Shown one piece after another: positions 1 to 7,280 of a stretch of 37,514 nucleotides of DNA (within the stretch, counting starts at the first letter, position 1; each line of letters begins with the position of its first letter). The notes under the pieces are model-generated. The model saw only the letters and a program-made list of their open reading frames with translations. It made no database searches and was not told the DNA's origin. Source of the stretch: Archaeoglobaceae archaeon (lineage in GTDB: Archaea; Halobacteriota; Archaeoglobi; Archaeoglobales; Archaeoglobaceae); assembly GCA_025057895.1 (NCBI GenBank), contig JANXEF010000009.1, positions 1 through 37,514 on the forward strand, given 5' to 3'. The position numbers and the translations under genes were made by a program.

Positions 1-471
1 AACCTTTTTGAGTATTTCCTCATCTTCAACATCTATCGGAATGGCTATGTTTTCAAGTATTTCCATCGCCTTTGCAGCAGCCAATCTGTAACCTTTAGCA
101 ACCACTGTTGGATGTATCTCTTGATCAAGTAACTCTTCAGCTTTTTTCAGTAATTCTCCAGCGATTACTACTGCAGTAGTAGTACCATCTCCAACTTCGT
201 TGTCTTGTGTCTTTGCAACCTCTATCACCATCTTCGCCGCTGGATGTTCGACATCCATCTCCTTGAGTATTGTGACACCATCGTTCGTTATCGTTATATC
301 TCCTAAGCTATCCACAAGCATCTTGTCCATTCCCTTTGGACCTAAAGTGCTTCTAACAGCTTCAGCGATTATTCTAGCAGCAGTTATGTTCATCCTCTGC
401 GCATCTCTACCAACTGTTCTTTGCGTCCCTTCTTTAAGTATGAGAACAGGTGTTCCTTGGAGCACAGCCAT
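1..471 (-). CDS. ths: Thermosome (group II chaperonin) subunit, N-terminal part, cut by window edge
   Basis: This is the first 157 codons of an ATP-driven protein-folding chaperonin subunit; the rest lies left of the window. The protein begins [15 protein letters not shown] and shows the equatorial-domain signatures [18 protein letters not shown] and the nucleotide-binding GDGTTTAVV. The ATG at 469-471 is well supported by a strong SD sequence (GGAGGTG on the minus strand, about 475-482) and lies about 18 nt downstream of the transcription start predicted from a TATA box at 511-518. Family length is about 545 residues, so roughly 70% is missing here. A second thermosome fragment, the C-terminal part, is at the right edge on the same strand; whether they are paralogues cannot be decided because the two pieces do not overlap. 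Confidence 0.96.
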   Translation of the reverse strand, partial: MAVLQGTPVLILKEGTQRTVGRDAQRMNITAARIIAEAVRSTLGPKGMDKMLVDSLGDITITNDGVTILKEMDVEHPAAKMVIEVAKTQDNEVGDGTTTAVVIAGELLKKAEELLDQEIHPTVVAKGYRLAAAKAMEILENIAIPIDVEDEEILKKV

Positions 472-510
472 TCAACCACCTCCTTACGAAGATTGGTGGA
501 TAGGTATTTC

Positions 511-518
511 TATATAAA
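511..518 (-). promoter_or_regulatory. TATA box of the left thermosome gene
   Basis: The minus strand reads ACTTTATATAG here, about 40 bp before the ATG. With the usual archaeal 25-26 bp spacing, transcription would start near 489, leaving a short leader that holds a strong SD. The inverted repeat ATCATA-TG-TATGAT at 530-543 lies just upstream of the box and could be an operator. Confidence 0.7.
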
Positions 519-529
519 GTTTTCGTTGA

Positions 530-543
530 ATCATATGTATGAT
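530..543. repeat. 14-bp inverted repeat upstream of thermosome promoter
   Basis: Six-base arms ATCATA and TATGAT are separated by TG. The repeat lies about 12-25 bp upstream of the TATA box, where an activator or repressor could bind. It does not match the CTAAC-N5-GTTAG type site that I recall for the A. fulgidus heat-shock regulator. A short AT-rich palindrome may also arise by chance. Confidence 0.35.
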
Positions 544-574
544 CCCTTTTTTGAAGAGAGACTTCATTGGTTAT

Positions 575-1125
575 CTAATCTAAGCTGATCACCCTATTTT
601 TTAGAACTCCTATCTTCTCTATCTCCGCCTCGACGAGATCGCAACATTTCAGTATCCTCAAACCTGCCAGAGTACTTTTAAGATTTGGAACTTTGAAAAA
701 TCTTCGATTTCAGCTATATATGGCTTGAGAGGTGCAAATGTGTCAAAACTTTTCGCTTTTGTCCACTGAATCTCTTACAACGATATCGTTGAAACACGTT
801 TATCCAGAATAAATCCAATGGTTTTTCAAAACATTTTTACACTTCTCTTTTAATACGGATGCAAGTTCACTTCGTAATCGATCCTATTTGAGACATGAGG
901 AATTAACATCTCCAATCACAGCACTTAGAAATTTTAAGAAGATTATCGGTTCTCCAGAAACTGGTATTACGAGCTCAACCCAAGAGCAACTATCTTTCCT
1001 GGCTTCTGTAGTTAAAAATTTCACTGAAGTTATTAGAAATTCTAGGGAATCGAATACCAACTTTTTCTTCGAGATCTCAAACTCTCTTCGTATACGTTAC
1101 CATTAGCAACAAATCTCCCAATCAT
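575..1125 (-). pseudogene. Decayed fumarylacetoacetate hydrolase (FAH) family gene
   Basis: No intact frame exists, but minus-strand fragments in shifting frames spell a FAH-family enzyme in the right order. The start MIGRFVANGNVYE at 1125 overlaps the stop of the macro gene as ATGA. After a frameshift come EFEISKKKLVFDSLEFL, then in another frame PGKIVALGL, then EPIIFLKFLSAVIGD, NRIDYEVNL, TCFNDIVVRD, IQWTKAKSFDTFAPLKPYIA, and finally GLRILKCCDLVEAEIEKIG with the tail VLKNRVISLD and stop at 575-577. NRIDYE, CFND and the WTKAKSFDTFAP block are hallmarks of the FAH/hydroxyhepta-diene-dioate isomerase family. About 60 residues usually found between the FDTFAP block and the C-terminal GDLVEVEIEGIG block are missing. 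With at least four frame changes, several stops and a deletion, this is a pseudogene; sequencing error alone is unlikely. Intact members cleave or isomerise acylpyruvates in aromatic catabolism. Confidence 0.9.
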
Positions 1126-1637
1126 TTCAGTGCCTCAACCTTTTTCTTAAAGATTTCTACCTGTTCTTTATTTATGTCTACTATGATCAATTTTCTTAGA
1201 TTTGTTCCAGTTTCTATGTGTTTTTTTATTTCTTCAACCATTATTTGTGCAACTTTATCCCTGGATAAACCCCCAACACCTGTTCCAAGTGCTGGAAGAG
1301 CTAAACTTTTTATTCCTAACTCTTCAGCTTTTTTCAAAGCTGCAGTCAATGCAAGCCTAACTTTTTGTTCATCTGTCTTAAAGTCAAGTCCCATCGTCGG
1401 ACTGTGAATCACAAACTTTGATTTCAACTTTCCAGCAGATGTGACAACGGCCTCACCTATATTTATCGGCCCTTTCTTAATAGCCTCTTCTTCGATCTCT
1501 TTTCCTCCTGCCTTCTTTATTGCTCCCGCGACACCACCAATCATATAAAGATGTGTATTTGCAGCGTTAACTATTGCATCGACTTCGAGTTTTGTTATGT
1601 CTCCGTGAAAAACTTCTATTTCAACACCGTAGAACAT
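1122..1637 (-). CDS. Macro-domain protein (ADP-ribose binding or hydrolase)
   Basis: A 171-residue single-domain protein. Macro-domain landmarks are in order: HGDIT (residues 11-15), VNAANTHL (23-30, the ADP-ribose-binding asparagines), GGVAGAI (34-40) and ALPALGTGVGGLS (about 113-125, the phosphate loop). Such proteins bind ADP-ribose and often remove it from proteins or nucleic acids, or deacetylate O-acetyl-ADP-ribose; which applies is not visible. It is cytosolic, with no signal peptide. It starts 22 nt after the helicase gene and its TGA overlaps the ATG of the downstream FAH pseudogene, so it belongs to a unit read from 4286. It differs clearly from what I recall of A. fulgidus Af1521. 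Confidence 0.9.
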   Translation of the reverse strand: MFYGVEIEVFHGDITKLEVDAIVNAANTHLYMIGGVAGAIKKAGGKEIEEEAIKKGPINIGEAVVTSAGKLKSKFVIHSPTMGLDFKTDEQKVRLALTAALKKAEELGIKSLALPALGTGVGGLSRDKVAQIMVEEIKKHIETGTNLRKLIIVDINKEQVEIFKKKVEALK

Positions 1638-1659
1638 ATTTGAATCTATACTCCCTTAA

Positions 1660-3282
1660 CTAAAGTGTCTTTCTAACCTCTTTAAATACTCCAAGATCTA
1701 CATAACCTCCTTTCATCTTCACGTATTCGAGAAATCTAGAGAGTAAAAAGTTTTTTCCTTCGAGTGCTTTAGCATTTCCAAGTGCGATGAACTTACCTCT
1801 AGCCCTCGTCAATGCAACATTGAAAAGCCTTTTATCCGAGGAGAAGTATAGGTTTTTCGTTGCAGTAGTCGAATAAACGATGACTTCCTTCTCTCTTCCC
1901 TGATAGCTATGAACAGTACTCACCTCACATCCGATTCCAAATTCATTTAGAATCTGCTTTATCATCTCTTTTTGTTTTACATAAGGTGTTATAATACCTA
2001 TTTCTTCATCTCTAATAACTTCAATGAGTTCATCACAGACCTCGAAAGCAATCTCTGCCTCTATTTCATTTATTTTCGAGTTTCCAACTCTCTTTTCTTC
2101 ACCATTACAATTGATAAAGATAACAGGTTTTGAGGGGTCCCCAATTTCTGGAATCTTCGTTTCAACTCTTGGAATCTTCACGTTGTAACATCTTTCATCT
2201 ATTTCGAGTTTACCATATACTTCTCTGGCCGAAAAACCTATTATTTCAGCATTGCATCTATAATGCCTACGAAGCCAAAGAGCACTACGATAGATGTTGT
2301 AAAGATAACTAAAGGCTGAAAATCTATGTGCATTTGGAATATTGACTTCATAAACCGGGGGAAGCTGGAATGGATCACCAACAACTACAGCTTTTTTAGC
2401 CCTTTCAAGCGCGATAAGTGCTGTTGACAAACAAGTATTACTAGCTTCGTCGATAAATATTGTGTCGAATTTAAAGTTCTTTAAAACACTCATCGCTCCT
2501 TTGAGAATTGTCGCTCCAGTTGCTATCTTCCCTTTTTTGATAATTTCTTCTTGTATTTTTGTGATTTCTCTATATGCAATTGCTATTTTGTTCGCAAAGT
2601 CTTCATAACTACTGAATTTTATTTGAGATAAAATCTTAGCTTCTATACTGTGTTTTTTCGCATTACCGAATATTTTCGAGGGATGACCAATACGTATTGC
2701 TTTATCTAGTTTTTCAAGCACATTATCGACTGCCACGTTTGTATTTGAGGTAATCCAAACTCTTTCTTCGTTTGATAGATATTTTACACTCTCAACGATA
2801 AAAATCGTCTTTCCAGTTCCCGGAGGACCAACTACAAGTAAAATCTCTCCCTCTTCAAGAGAACATACTGCAGAATAGCATTCTTTTTGCCATTTATCAA
2901 GCCAATCAGGAGAATATACTTTTTTTCCTCCACTCCAATATTCAAAATCTAGGATCTCATCTATTTTATCCAAAGCCTCTCTCCGCAAAGCTATGCTAAT
3001 CAAATTCTCTGCTTCGATTATTCTTTCTCCTTCCATTCTTTCAAACTCTTTGACAGCAAGAATGAAACCCTTTCTTGCTTTTCTAACATCTATTACAAAT
3101 CCAAAGGGAACTATTCCATCATCAACCCACGCGATAGAGCTACCAGCTTGAACTGCTCCAGAAGAAAATAGTATTAAAGTGTCTCCTTTTCTTGCAAGAA
3201 TTTCTACTTCAAATGCTTCCCTTTGAGACAATCTTTTCTCCAAAGTTATCTCTATTCTTTCTAGGAGTTTTTTCAAATTCAT
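1660..3282 (-). CDS. Superfamily 1 DNA/RNA helicase, UPF1/IGHMBP2-like
   Basis: A 540-residue SF1B-type helicase. Visible motifs: Walker A GPPGTGKT (residues 152-159), motif Ia-like TSNTNVAVDNVL (178-189), Walker B variant DEAS (278-281), GDPFQLPPV (302-310), and near the C-terminus TVHSYQGREKEVIVYS and NVALTRARG (motifs V and VI). The N-terminal 140 residues would be the small beta-barrel and stalk region. This DEAS/GDPxQLPP combination is typical of UPF1, SMUBP2 and archaeal relatives, which translocate 5' to 3' on RNA or single-stranded DNA. It is somewhat shorter than the roughly 650-residue archaeal homologues. Its ATG overlaps the stop of the radical SAM gene as ATGA, so the two are translationally coupled; the macro-domain gene follows after 22 nt. 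Confidence 0.92.
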   Translation of the reverse strand: MNLKKLLERIEITLEKRLSQREAFEVEILARKGDTLILFSSGAVQAGSSIAWVDDGIVPFGFVIDVRKARKGFILAVKEFERMEGERIIEAENLISIALRREALDKIDEILDFEYWSGGKKVYSPDWLDKWQKECYSAVCSLEEGEILLVVGPPGTGKTIFIVESVKYLSNEERVWITSNTNVAVDNVLEKLDKAIRIGHPSKIFGNAKKHSIEAKILSQIKFSSYEDFANKIAIAYREITKIQEEIIKKGKIATGATILKGAMSVLKNFKFDTIFIDEASNTCLSTALIALERAKKAVVVGDPFQLPPVYEVNIPNAHRFSAFSYLYNIYRSALWLRRHYRCNAEIIGFSAREVYGKLEIDERCYNVKIPRVETKIPEIGDPSKPVIFINCNGEEKRVGNSKINEIEAEIAFEVCDELIEVIRDEEIGIITPYVKQKEMIKQILNEFGIGCEVSTVHSYQGREKEVIVYSTTATKNLYFSSDKRLFNVALTRARGKFIALGNAKALEGKNFLLSRFLEYVKMKGGYVDLGVFKEVRKTL

Positions 3283-4286
3283 ACAAGATTCTTGAGCTTT
3301 TTACTCGCCAAAATGTAAGCTCTTTTCATTTCTTCACTGCTAAGTCTTCTTGCTATCTCAGGATATTCATAAGCTTTGAAAGCTGGATAATATTGAAACA
3401 TCAGATTAAACCTAACTTCCATTCCGAGATTTTCAGCGACCCAATCAACTATTTTTTTCGTACAACATTCTATGTGTTCTGGCATCACAAGATGTCTTAT
3501 TAGTAGTTCACCATTATCTTTTGCTCTTAGAAAGTTTCTCTGCACAATTTCTAAATATCTAGGAACTTTAGAATAACGTAGAGCACACTTATTGTCTCCA
3601 TATTTGAAGTCTCCAAGCCAAATGTCGACAAAATCCTCAATAATCTCGGCAAGCTCAGAACTGTGATACATGTTCGAGTTCCAGACAACAGGAATGTTTG
3701 ATTCCACATCAAGAAGTATTTCTGCAATTGTATGGGCGTGCTGATCAGGATTTCCTCCTACGAAGTTCACATTTCTACTTCCTTGCTTATATCTGTGGTC
3801 AATCATGTATGCGAGATCTCTTGTATGAGCGACGTAATCATCGCTGTAGACTATGTCATAGTTTTGACAGAAGACGCAGGCAAATGTGCAGCGATTGAAG
3901 AAGATTGTATGAGAGGGTATAAGCTCAGGTTCTTCACCTAAGTGAAGAAATTCACTGCTGAAATAACTCACAATTCCACACTTACAGAAACCTTTTTTTT
4001 CGTATCTGTTTACTCCACATCTTCTTTCACAAAAGTTACAGTTTTTCAACATCTCCAAAAGTATATCTCTCTTTAGATGAAGAAAAGAGTAATCCACTGG
4101 TTTCTCTTTTAGAAAATTGACATCTTCATTGAGTTTTTTCCTAAAATCATCTTTTAACTTTAAATGTATCTTCAAACCCTCCTCTAAACTTTCAAATTTA
4201 TCAGCCGGAATCCTCTTTGCTATCTGAAACTTCGCAACAGCTTCCCCTGAATTTATCAAGTAATATCTTTCAAGTCCCCTGATCAC
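3279..4286 (-). CDS. Radical SAM protein, PflX-like (COG1313 type)
   Basis: A 335-residue radical SAM enzyme. The SAM-cluster motif CTFACVFC (C133, C137, C140) has the canonical CX3CX2C spacing and is preceded by a second cysteine group, CNFCERRC (C83, C86, C90) with CKCG about residue 101. This two-cluster layout matches the PflX branch of pyruvate formate-lyase-activase-like proteins, whose substrate is unknown. No pyruvate formate-lyase-type glycyl radical enzyme is seen in the window. The start is GTG at 4284-4286, about 25 bp downstream of a TATA-like ATTTAATAAT, so the mRNA is probably leaderless. It is the first gene of the unit containing the helicase, the macro protein and the FAH pseudogene. 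Confidence 0.88.
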   Translation of the reverse strand: MIRGLERYYLINSGEAVAKFQIAKRIPADKFESLEEGLKIHLKLKDDFRKKLNEDVNFLKEKPVDYSFLHLKRDILLEMLKNCNFCERRCGVNRYEKKGFCKCGIVSYFSSEFLHLGEEPELIPSHTIFFNRCTFACVFCQNYDIVYSDDYVAHTRDLAYMIDHRYKQGSRNVNFVGGNPDQHAHTIAEILLDVESNIPVVWNSNMYHSSELAEIIEDFVDIWLGDFKYGDNKCALRYSKVPRYLEIVQRNFLRAKDNGELLIRHLVMPEHIECCTKKIVDWVAENLGMEVRFNLMFQYYPAFKAYEYPEIARRLSSEEMKRAYILASKKLKNLV

Positions 4287-4304
4287 GGAATGGATTATTC
4301 AACC

Positions 4305-4314
4305 ATTATTAAAT
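4305..4314 (-). promoter_or_regulatory. TATA-like box for the radical SAM-helicase-macro unit
   Basis: The minus strand reads ATTTAATAAT, centred about 26 bp from the GTG start at 4286, which predicts a leaderless transcript. Confidence 0.55.
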
Positions 4315-4326
4315 CTTTTACGGATT

Positions 4327-4332
4327 AAAAAA
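4327..4332 (-). terminator. Oligo-T terminator after malate dehydrogenase
   Basis: Six T residues on the minus strand, 20 bp after the mdh stop and before the promoter of the next unit. Archaeal RNA polymerase often terminates at such runs without a hairpin. Confidence 0.4.
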
Positions 4333-4352
4333 TGATGAAAATCAATAGAAAA

Positions 4353-5234
4353 TTAATAACCAATTTCTCTGAGTTTTTCTTTCAAAATTTCAGCTGATTT
4401 TCTGAGTTTTACTAGATCTTCATTACTCAAATCAATTTCTAAAGCTTCTGCACCATCTTTGCTTAACTTTGCTGGTACACCGATTGCTAAATTTCTCAAT
4501 CCGTATTCCCCATCGAGAACTACACTTGTCGGTATCACTTCACCAGTATCTTCAACAACTGCTTTTATCATCCTGTATATCGAAACAGCCGGACCAAAGA
4601 CCGTCGCTCCTTTTCTCTTTATAACTTCAGCAGCAACCTCTCTAGTATTTTTTTCAGCCAGTTCCCAATTTAAAGCTCCATGAAATCTCGCTATACTTTT
4701 TGCTACGAACATACTGTCCCCATGCTCTCCAATTATCCAAGCTTTTTCGACTTTTGCATTCATATCGTGAAGAACTCTTGCAAGTCGAGAAGAATCGAGT
4801 ACATTACCCATACCAAAAACTTCTTTTCTACTCTTTCCACTTTCTTTCCATGCAACGTATGTCATCAGATCCATCGGATTAGTTACCATCAATATCTTAC
4901 TCTCTGGGGAACTATCTACGATCTTTTTTGTAACTTCTTTGATGATTCCGGTATTTTTCATAGCAAGGTCAAGTCTTGTCATTCCCGGCTTTCTAGCAAA
5001 GCCAGCACTCACAATCACAACTTCACTTCCCTTAAGTAAGGAGTAATCTTTTCCTCCAATTATTTTTGGAAATTTTCCGATTGCAGATGCAGAATGTGAT
5101 AAATCCATCGCCTCTCCGATTGCAAGATCCTCTGCGATATCAACGAGAACAACTTCATCGACATCGAGATTCATAAGGCATGTAAAAGCTGTCACACTTC
5201 CAATTCTTCCAGCACCAACAAAGCCGATTTTCAT
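4353..5234 (-). CDS. mdh: Malate dehydrogenase (LDH-like family)
   Basis: A 293-residue NAD-dependent malate dehydrogenase, interconverting malate and oxaloacetate. Visible elements: dinucleotide-binding GAGRIG (residues 7-12), D32 at the end of beta-2 (NAD preference), R81 and R87 in ARKPGMTR (R81 favours malate over lactate), N119, D147/R150 in LDSSR, and catalytic H171 in GEHGDS. From memory it aligns nearly end to end with the 294-residue A. fulgidus enzyme. The ATG at 5234 lies 30 nt after the thioesterase stop, so the two are probably co-transcribed. No membrane segment. The enzyme links the C4 dicarboxylates of a partial citric acid cycle. Confidence 0.97.
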   Translation of the reverse strand: MKIGFVGAGRIGSVTAFTCLMNLDVDEVVLVDIAEDLAIGEAMDLSHSASAIGKFPKIIGGKDYSLLKGSEVVIVSAGFARKPGMTRLDLAMKNTGIIKEVTKKIVDSSPESKILMVTNPMDLMTYVAWKESGKSRKEVFGMGNVLDSSRLARVLHDMNAKVEKAWIIGEHGDSMFVAKSIARFHGALNWELAEKNTREVAAEVIKRKGATVFGPAVSIYRMIKAVVEDTGEVIPTSVVLDGEYGLRNLAIGVPAKLSKDGAEALEIDLSNEDLVKLRKSAEILKEKLREIGY

Positions 5235-5264
5235 ATATTCACTTACTTTTCAACAACTTAAAAT

Positions 5265-5681
5265 TTACTCAATTAACTCACTATCGATCTCACGGATGTA
5301 GAAAGTCGCGGTTGCTACTGCTAGAGTTTCACCTTTTTCATCCTTCAACTCTCCAAAACCCACTGCAACCTTAGAGCCTATATAGAGGGGTCTTGCTGTC
5401 GCTTTTACCTTTCCCCTCTGCACAGGTTTGAGATAGTGAACGTTAAGCTGCGAAGTCACTGCAATTTTACTTCTTGAAACTAGCTCTTTGTTTATGTTCA
5501 ATCCTATTGCAGAATCGAGAATGGTTGCTGCAACCCCCCCATGAGCAATTCCAAGAGCCTGGAAATGTTTTTCTTGAACCTCAAGAACTATTGAAATCGC
5601 ATTTTCTACTTCGACATTCAAACCAAGTAGTCTATACCAAGGCGCATTTCTAACCTTTTCTAGAAATCTTTCAAGAGTCAT
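5265..5681 (-). CDS. Hotdog-fold acyl-CoA thioesterase, PaaI/YdiI-like
   Basis: A 138-residue hotdog protein. The core motif HGGVAATILDSAIG (residues 47-60) carries the conserved HGG and the acidic D56 typical of PaaI-type thioesterases, which hydrolyse acyl-CoA or aryl-acyl-CoA esters, usually as tetramers. Substrate cannot be told from the sequence. The ATG at 5679-5681 lies about 25 bp from the TATA box at 5702-5709, so the transcript is probably leaderless. It is the promoter-proximal gene of a pair with mdh. It diverges from purE. Confidence 0.88.
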   Translation of the reverse strand: MTLERFLEKVRNAPWYRLLGLNVEVENAISIVLEVQEKHFQALGIAHGGVAATILDSAIGLNINKELVSRSKIAVTSQLNVHYLKPVQRGKVKATARPLYIGSKVAVGFGELKDEKGETLAVATATFYIREIDSELIE

Positions 5682-5701
5682 ATCTCTGTTTTGTAAAAAA
5701 C

Positions 5702-5709
5702 TTTATAAA
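5702..5709 (-). promoter_or_regulatory. TATA box for thioesterase-mdh unit
   Basis: The minus strand reads TTTTATAAAG, centred about 26 bp from the ATG at 5681, which predicts transcription starting at the start codon. Confidence 0.65.
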
Positions 5710-5736
5710 AATTATTCTAGTCACCTAAACTGAGTA

Positions 5737-5746
5737 AAATTTTTAT
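5737..5746 (+). promoter_or_regulatory. TATA-like box for purE operon
   Basis: AAATTTTTAT here predicts transcription starting near 5768. That is downstream of the ATG at 5759 region and therefore supports the internal purE start at 5817, which also has an SD. Confidence 0.5.
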
Positions 5747-5816
5747 CTTCGGACATATGCGCAACTCAGAAAAGAGCAAGATAGTTGAGAGTGAGAAAGT
5801 TAGAGAGGTGTTGAGT

Positions 5817-6275
5817 ATGAGAGCAGTAATACTGATGGGTTCAAAAGTTGATCTGAACTTCTGCAGGGAGATTGCAGATAAATTGAAGATTTTTGGGATA
5901 GAAAGTGATTTAAGGATAGCTTCAGCTCACAAAACTCCAGAACATGTTTTGGAAATTCTGAAAAGTTATGAGGATGAAGAGGTTGTCTTTGTTACAGTTG
6001 CTGGAAGAAGTAATGCACTCAGTGGTTTTGTAGATGCAAATACGACGAAGCCAGTAATCGCTTCACCACCAATCGGAGATAAATGGATCGATCTTTTCTC
6101 AAGTATAAGGATGCCATCTGGAGTTGCTCCTATGCTTGTTTTAGAAGCTGAGAACGTCGCTCTCGCAGTTGCCAAAATATTTGCGATAAGAGAAGAGAGA
6201 ATTAGAAATGCTGTCAAAGAATATCAGAAGAGAAAAAAGGACGAGATACTGAAATCTGATAAAGAGGTGGGTTGA
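5817..6275 (+). CDS. purE: PurE, N5-carboxyaminoimidazole ribonucleotide mutase / AIR carboxylase
   Basis: A purine-pathway enzyme forming CAIR. Visible motifs: MGSKVDLNF near the N-terminus, the phosphate-binding SAHKTPEH, VAGRSNALSGFVDA and MPSGVAP. The open frame extends 20 codons upstream to an ATG at 5757, but the start at 5817 is preferred: it has an SD (GAGGTG at 5805-5810) at good spacing, begins with the family-typical strand RAVILMGS, and the predicted transcription start near 5768 would exclude the longer form. From 5817 the protein is 152 residues. Whether it is the class I mutase or the class II carboxylase that uses CO2 directly cannot be decided; no purK is present in the window. 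Its stop overlaps the purC ATG by one base (TGATG). Confidence 0.94.
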   Translation: MRAVILMGSKVDLNFCREIADKLKIFGIESDLRIASAHKTPEHVLEILKSYEDEEVVFVTVAGRSNALSGFVDANTTKPVIASPPIGDKWIDLFSSIRMPSGVAPMLVLEAENVALAVAKIFAIREERIRNAVKEYQKRKKDEILKSDKEVG

Positions 6276-7276
6276 TGGGTAGTGTTAAAGATCTTTTAAT
6301 TCTTAAAAAGCCAGATTATGGCCTTGGTGAAGGTATTTTTGAGTTTTCAAATCGTTACTCTGTATTTGACTATGGAGAAATGCCGGATAAGATCGAAGGG
6401 AAGGGAGCTTCGCTTTGTTTAATTACGGCATTTTTCTTCGAAAAAATCGAAGAGATAGGAATTAAAACACATTATTCTGGCCTAATCGAAGGAGAAAAAG
6501 TTAAGAGATTTGATGAACTCAACAATGTAACGAATAGAATGAAGATCAAACTCGTTAGAGTGATCAAACCAGATAAAAAGAATGGATACGACTATTCTGT
6601 ATTTCATAGGGAGAGGAGTAATTTTCTTTTGCCTTTGGAAGTAATCTATCGCAACAAAATACCCGAAGGATCCTCTTTGCTTAGAAGGATTGAAAAAGGT
6701 GAAGTTTCGCCTAGAGATTTTGGACTAAAAGAGATTAAAGTAGGAATGAAGCTAGAGAAGCCAATAGTCGACTTTAGCACAAAATTAGAGGATGTAGACA
6801 GATATCTAAGTTACGAAGAGGCAAAAAAGATTGCTGGATTGAGTGACAGTGAGTTCAATGAGTTAAAGAGTATAACACTAAGGATCGATGATTTGATAAC
6901 CGAAAAAGTCTCCCGAGCAGGTCTTGAAAATGAAGATGGTAAAATCGAAGTAGCATTTGATGATGGACGCAATTTAATGATAGTAGATGCTGTTGGAACC
7001 CCTGATGAGTGTAGATTTAGTTTTGAGGGATTTGAAGTTAGTAAAGAGTTTCTTAGAAGCTATTACAGAAAAACAGAGTGGTATGAAAGGATAAAGAAGT
7101 TTAAAGGGAGAGAAAACTGGAGAGAAATAGTTGGAAGACCACCAAAATTACCTGATAACGCAAAAAAGGTAGTCTCAAATCTCTACATGTCTCTATGCAA
7201 TGAGATAACTGGAACTAGATTTTTCGATACTCCTAAACTAAAAGAGGTCGTTAAAGAGTTGAGAGAGGTTTTGTGA
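6275..7276 (+). CDS. purC: PurC, SAICAR synthetase
   Basis: A 333-residue phosphoribosylaminoimidazole-succinocarboxamide synthase, which joins CAIR and aspartate with ATP, directly after PurE in the pathway. Supporting segments: GKGASLCLITAFFFEK, the IKLVRVIKP strand, LPLEVIYRN (family LECVVRN-like block), and KIEVAFDDGRNLMIVDAVGT with PDECRFSF (family DEI.PDSSRFW-like block). It is longer than the bacterial 240-residue enzyme, as in other archaea. A TTG three bases earlier is in frame, but the ATG at 6275, overlapping the purE TGA and preceded by GAGGTG (6264-6269), is preferred. carA follows after 4 nt. Confidence 0.93.
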   Translation: MGSVKDLLILKKPDYGLGEGIFEFSNRYSVFDYGEMPDKIEGKGASLCLITAFFFEKIEEIGIKTHYSGLIEGEKVKRFDELNNVTNRMKIKLVRVIKPDKKNGYDYSVFHRERSNFLLPLEVIYRNKIPEGSSLLRRIEKGEVSPRDFGLKEIKVGMKLEKPIVDFSTKLEDVDRYLSYEEAKKIAGLSDSEFNELKSITLRIDDLITEKVSRAGLENEDGKIEVAFDDGRNLMIVDAVGTPDECRFSFEGFEVSKEFLRSYYRKTEWYERIKKFKGRENWREIVGRPPKLPDNAKKVVSNLYMSLCNEITGTRFFDTPKLKEVVKELREVL

Positions 7277-7280
7277 AAGT

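Noticed and set aside
200-517. A 105-codon plus-strand open frame across the thermosome start
   Set aside because: It is antisense to a clearly coding chaperonin fragment with conserved motifs and has no family resemblance.
888-1106. A 72-codon plus-strand open frame in the gap
   Set aside because: The opposite strand of the same bases encodes decayed FAH-family blocks, so this is an antisense by-product.
4332-4369. C/D box RNA candidate (ATGATGA then CTGA) at the mdh end
   Set aside because: No C'/D' motifs or terminal stem are visible, and the D box lies in the mdh coding region; likely chance.
5757-5816. A 20-codon N-terminal extension of PurE
   Set aside because: It lacks similarity to PurE, and the downstream ATG has a good SD; the predicted transcription start is near 5768.
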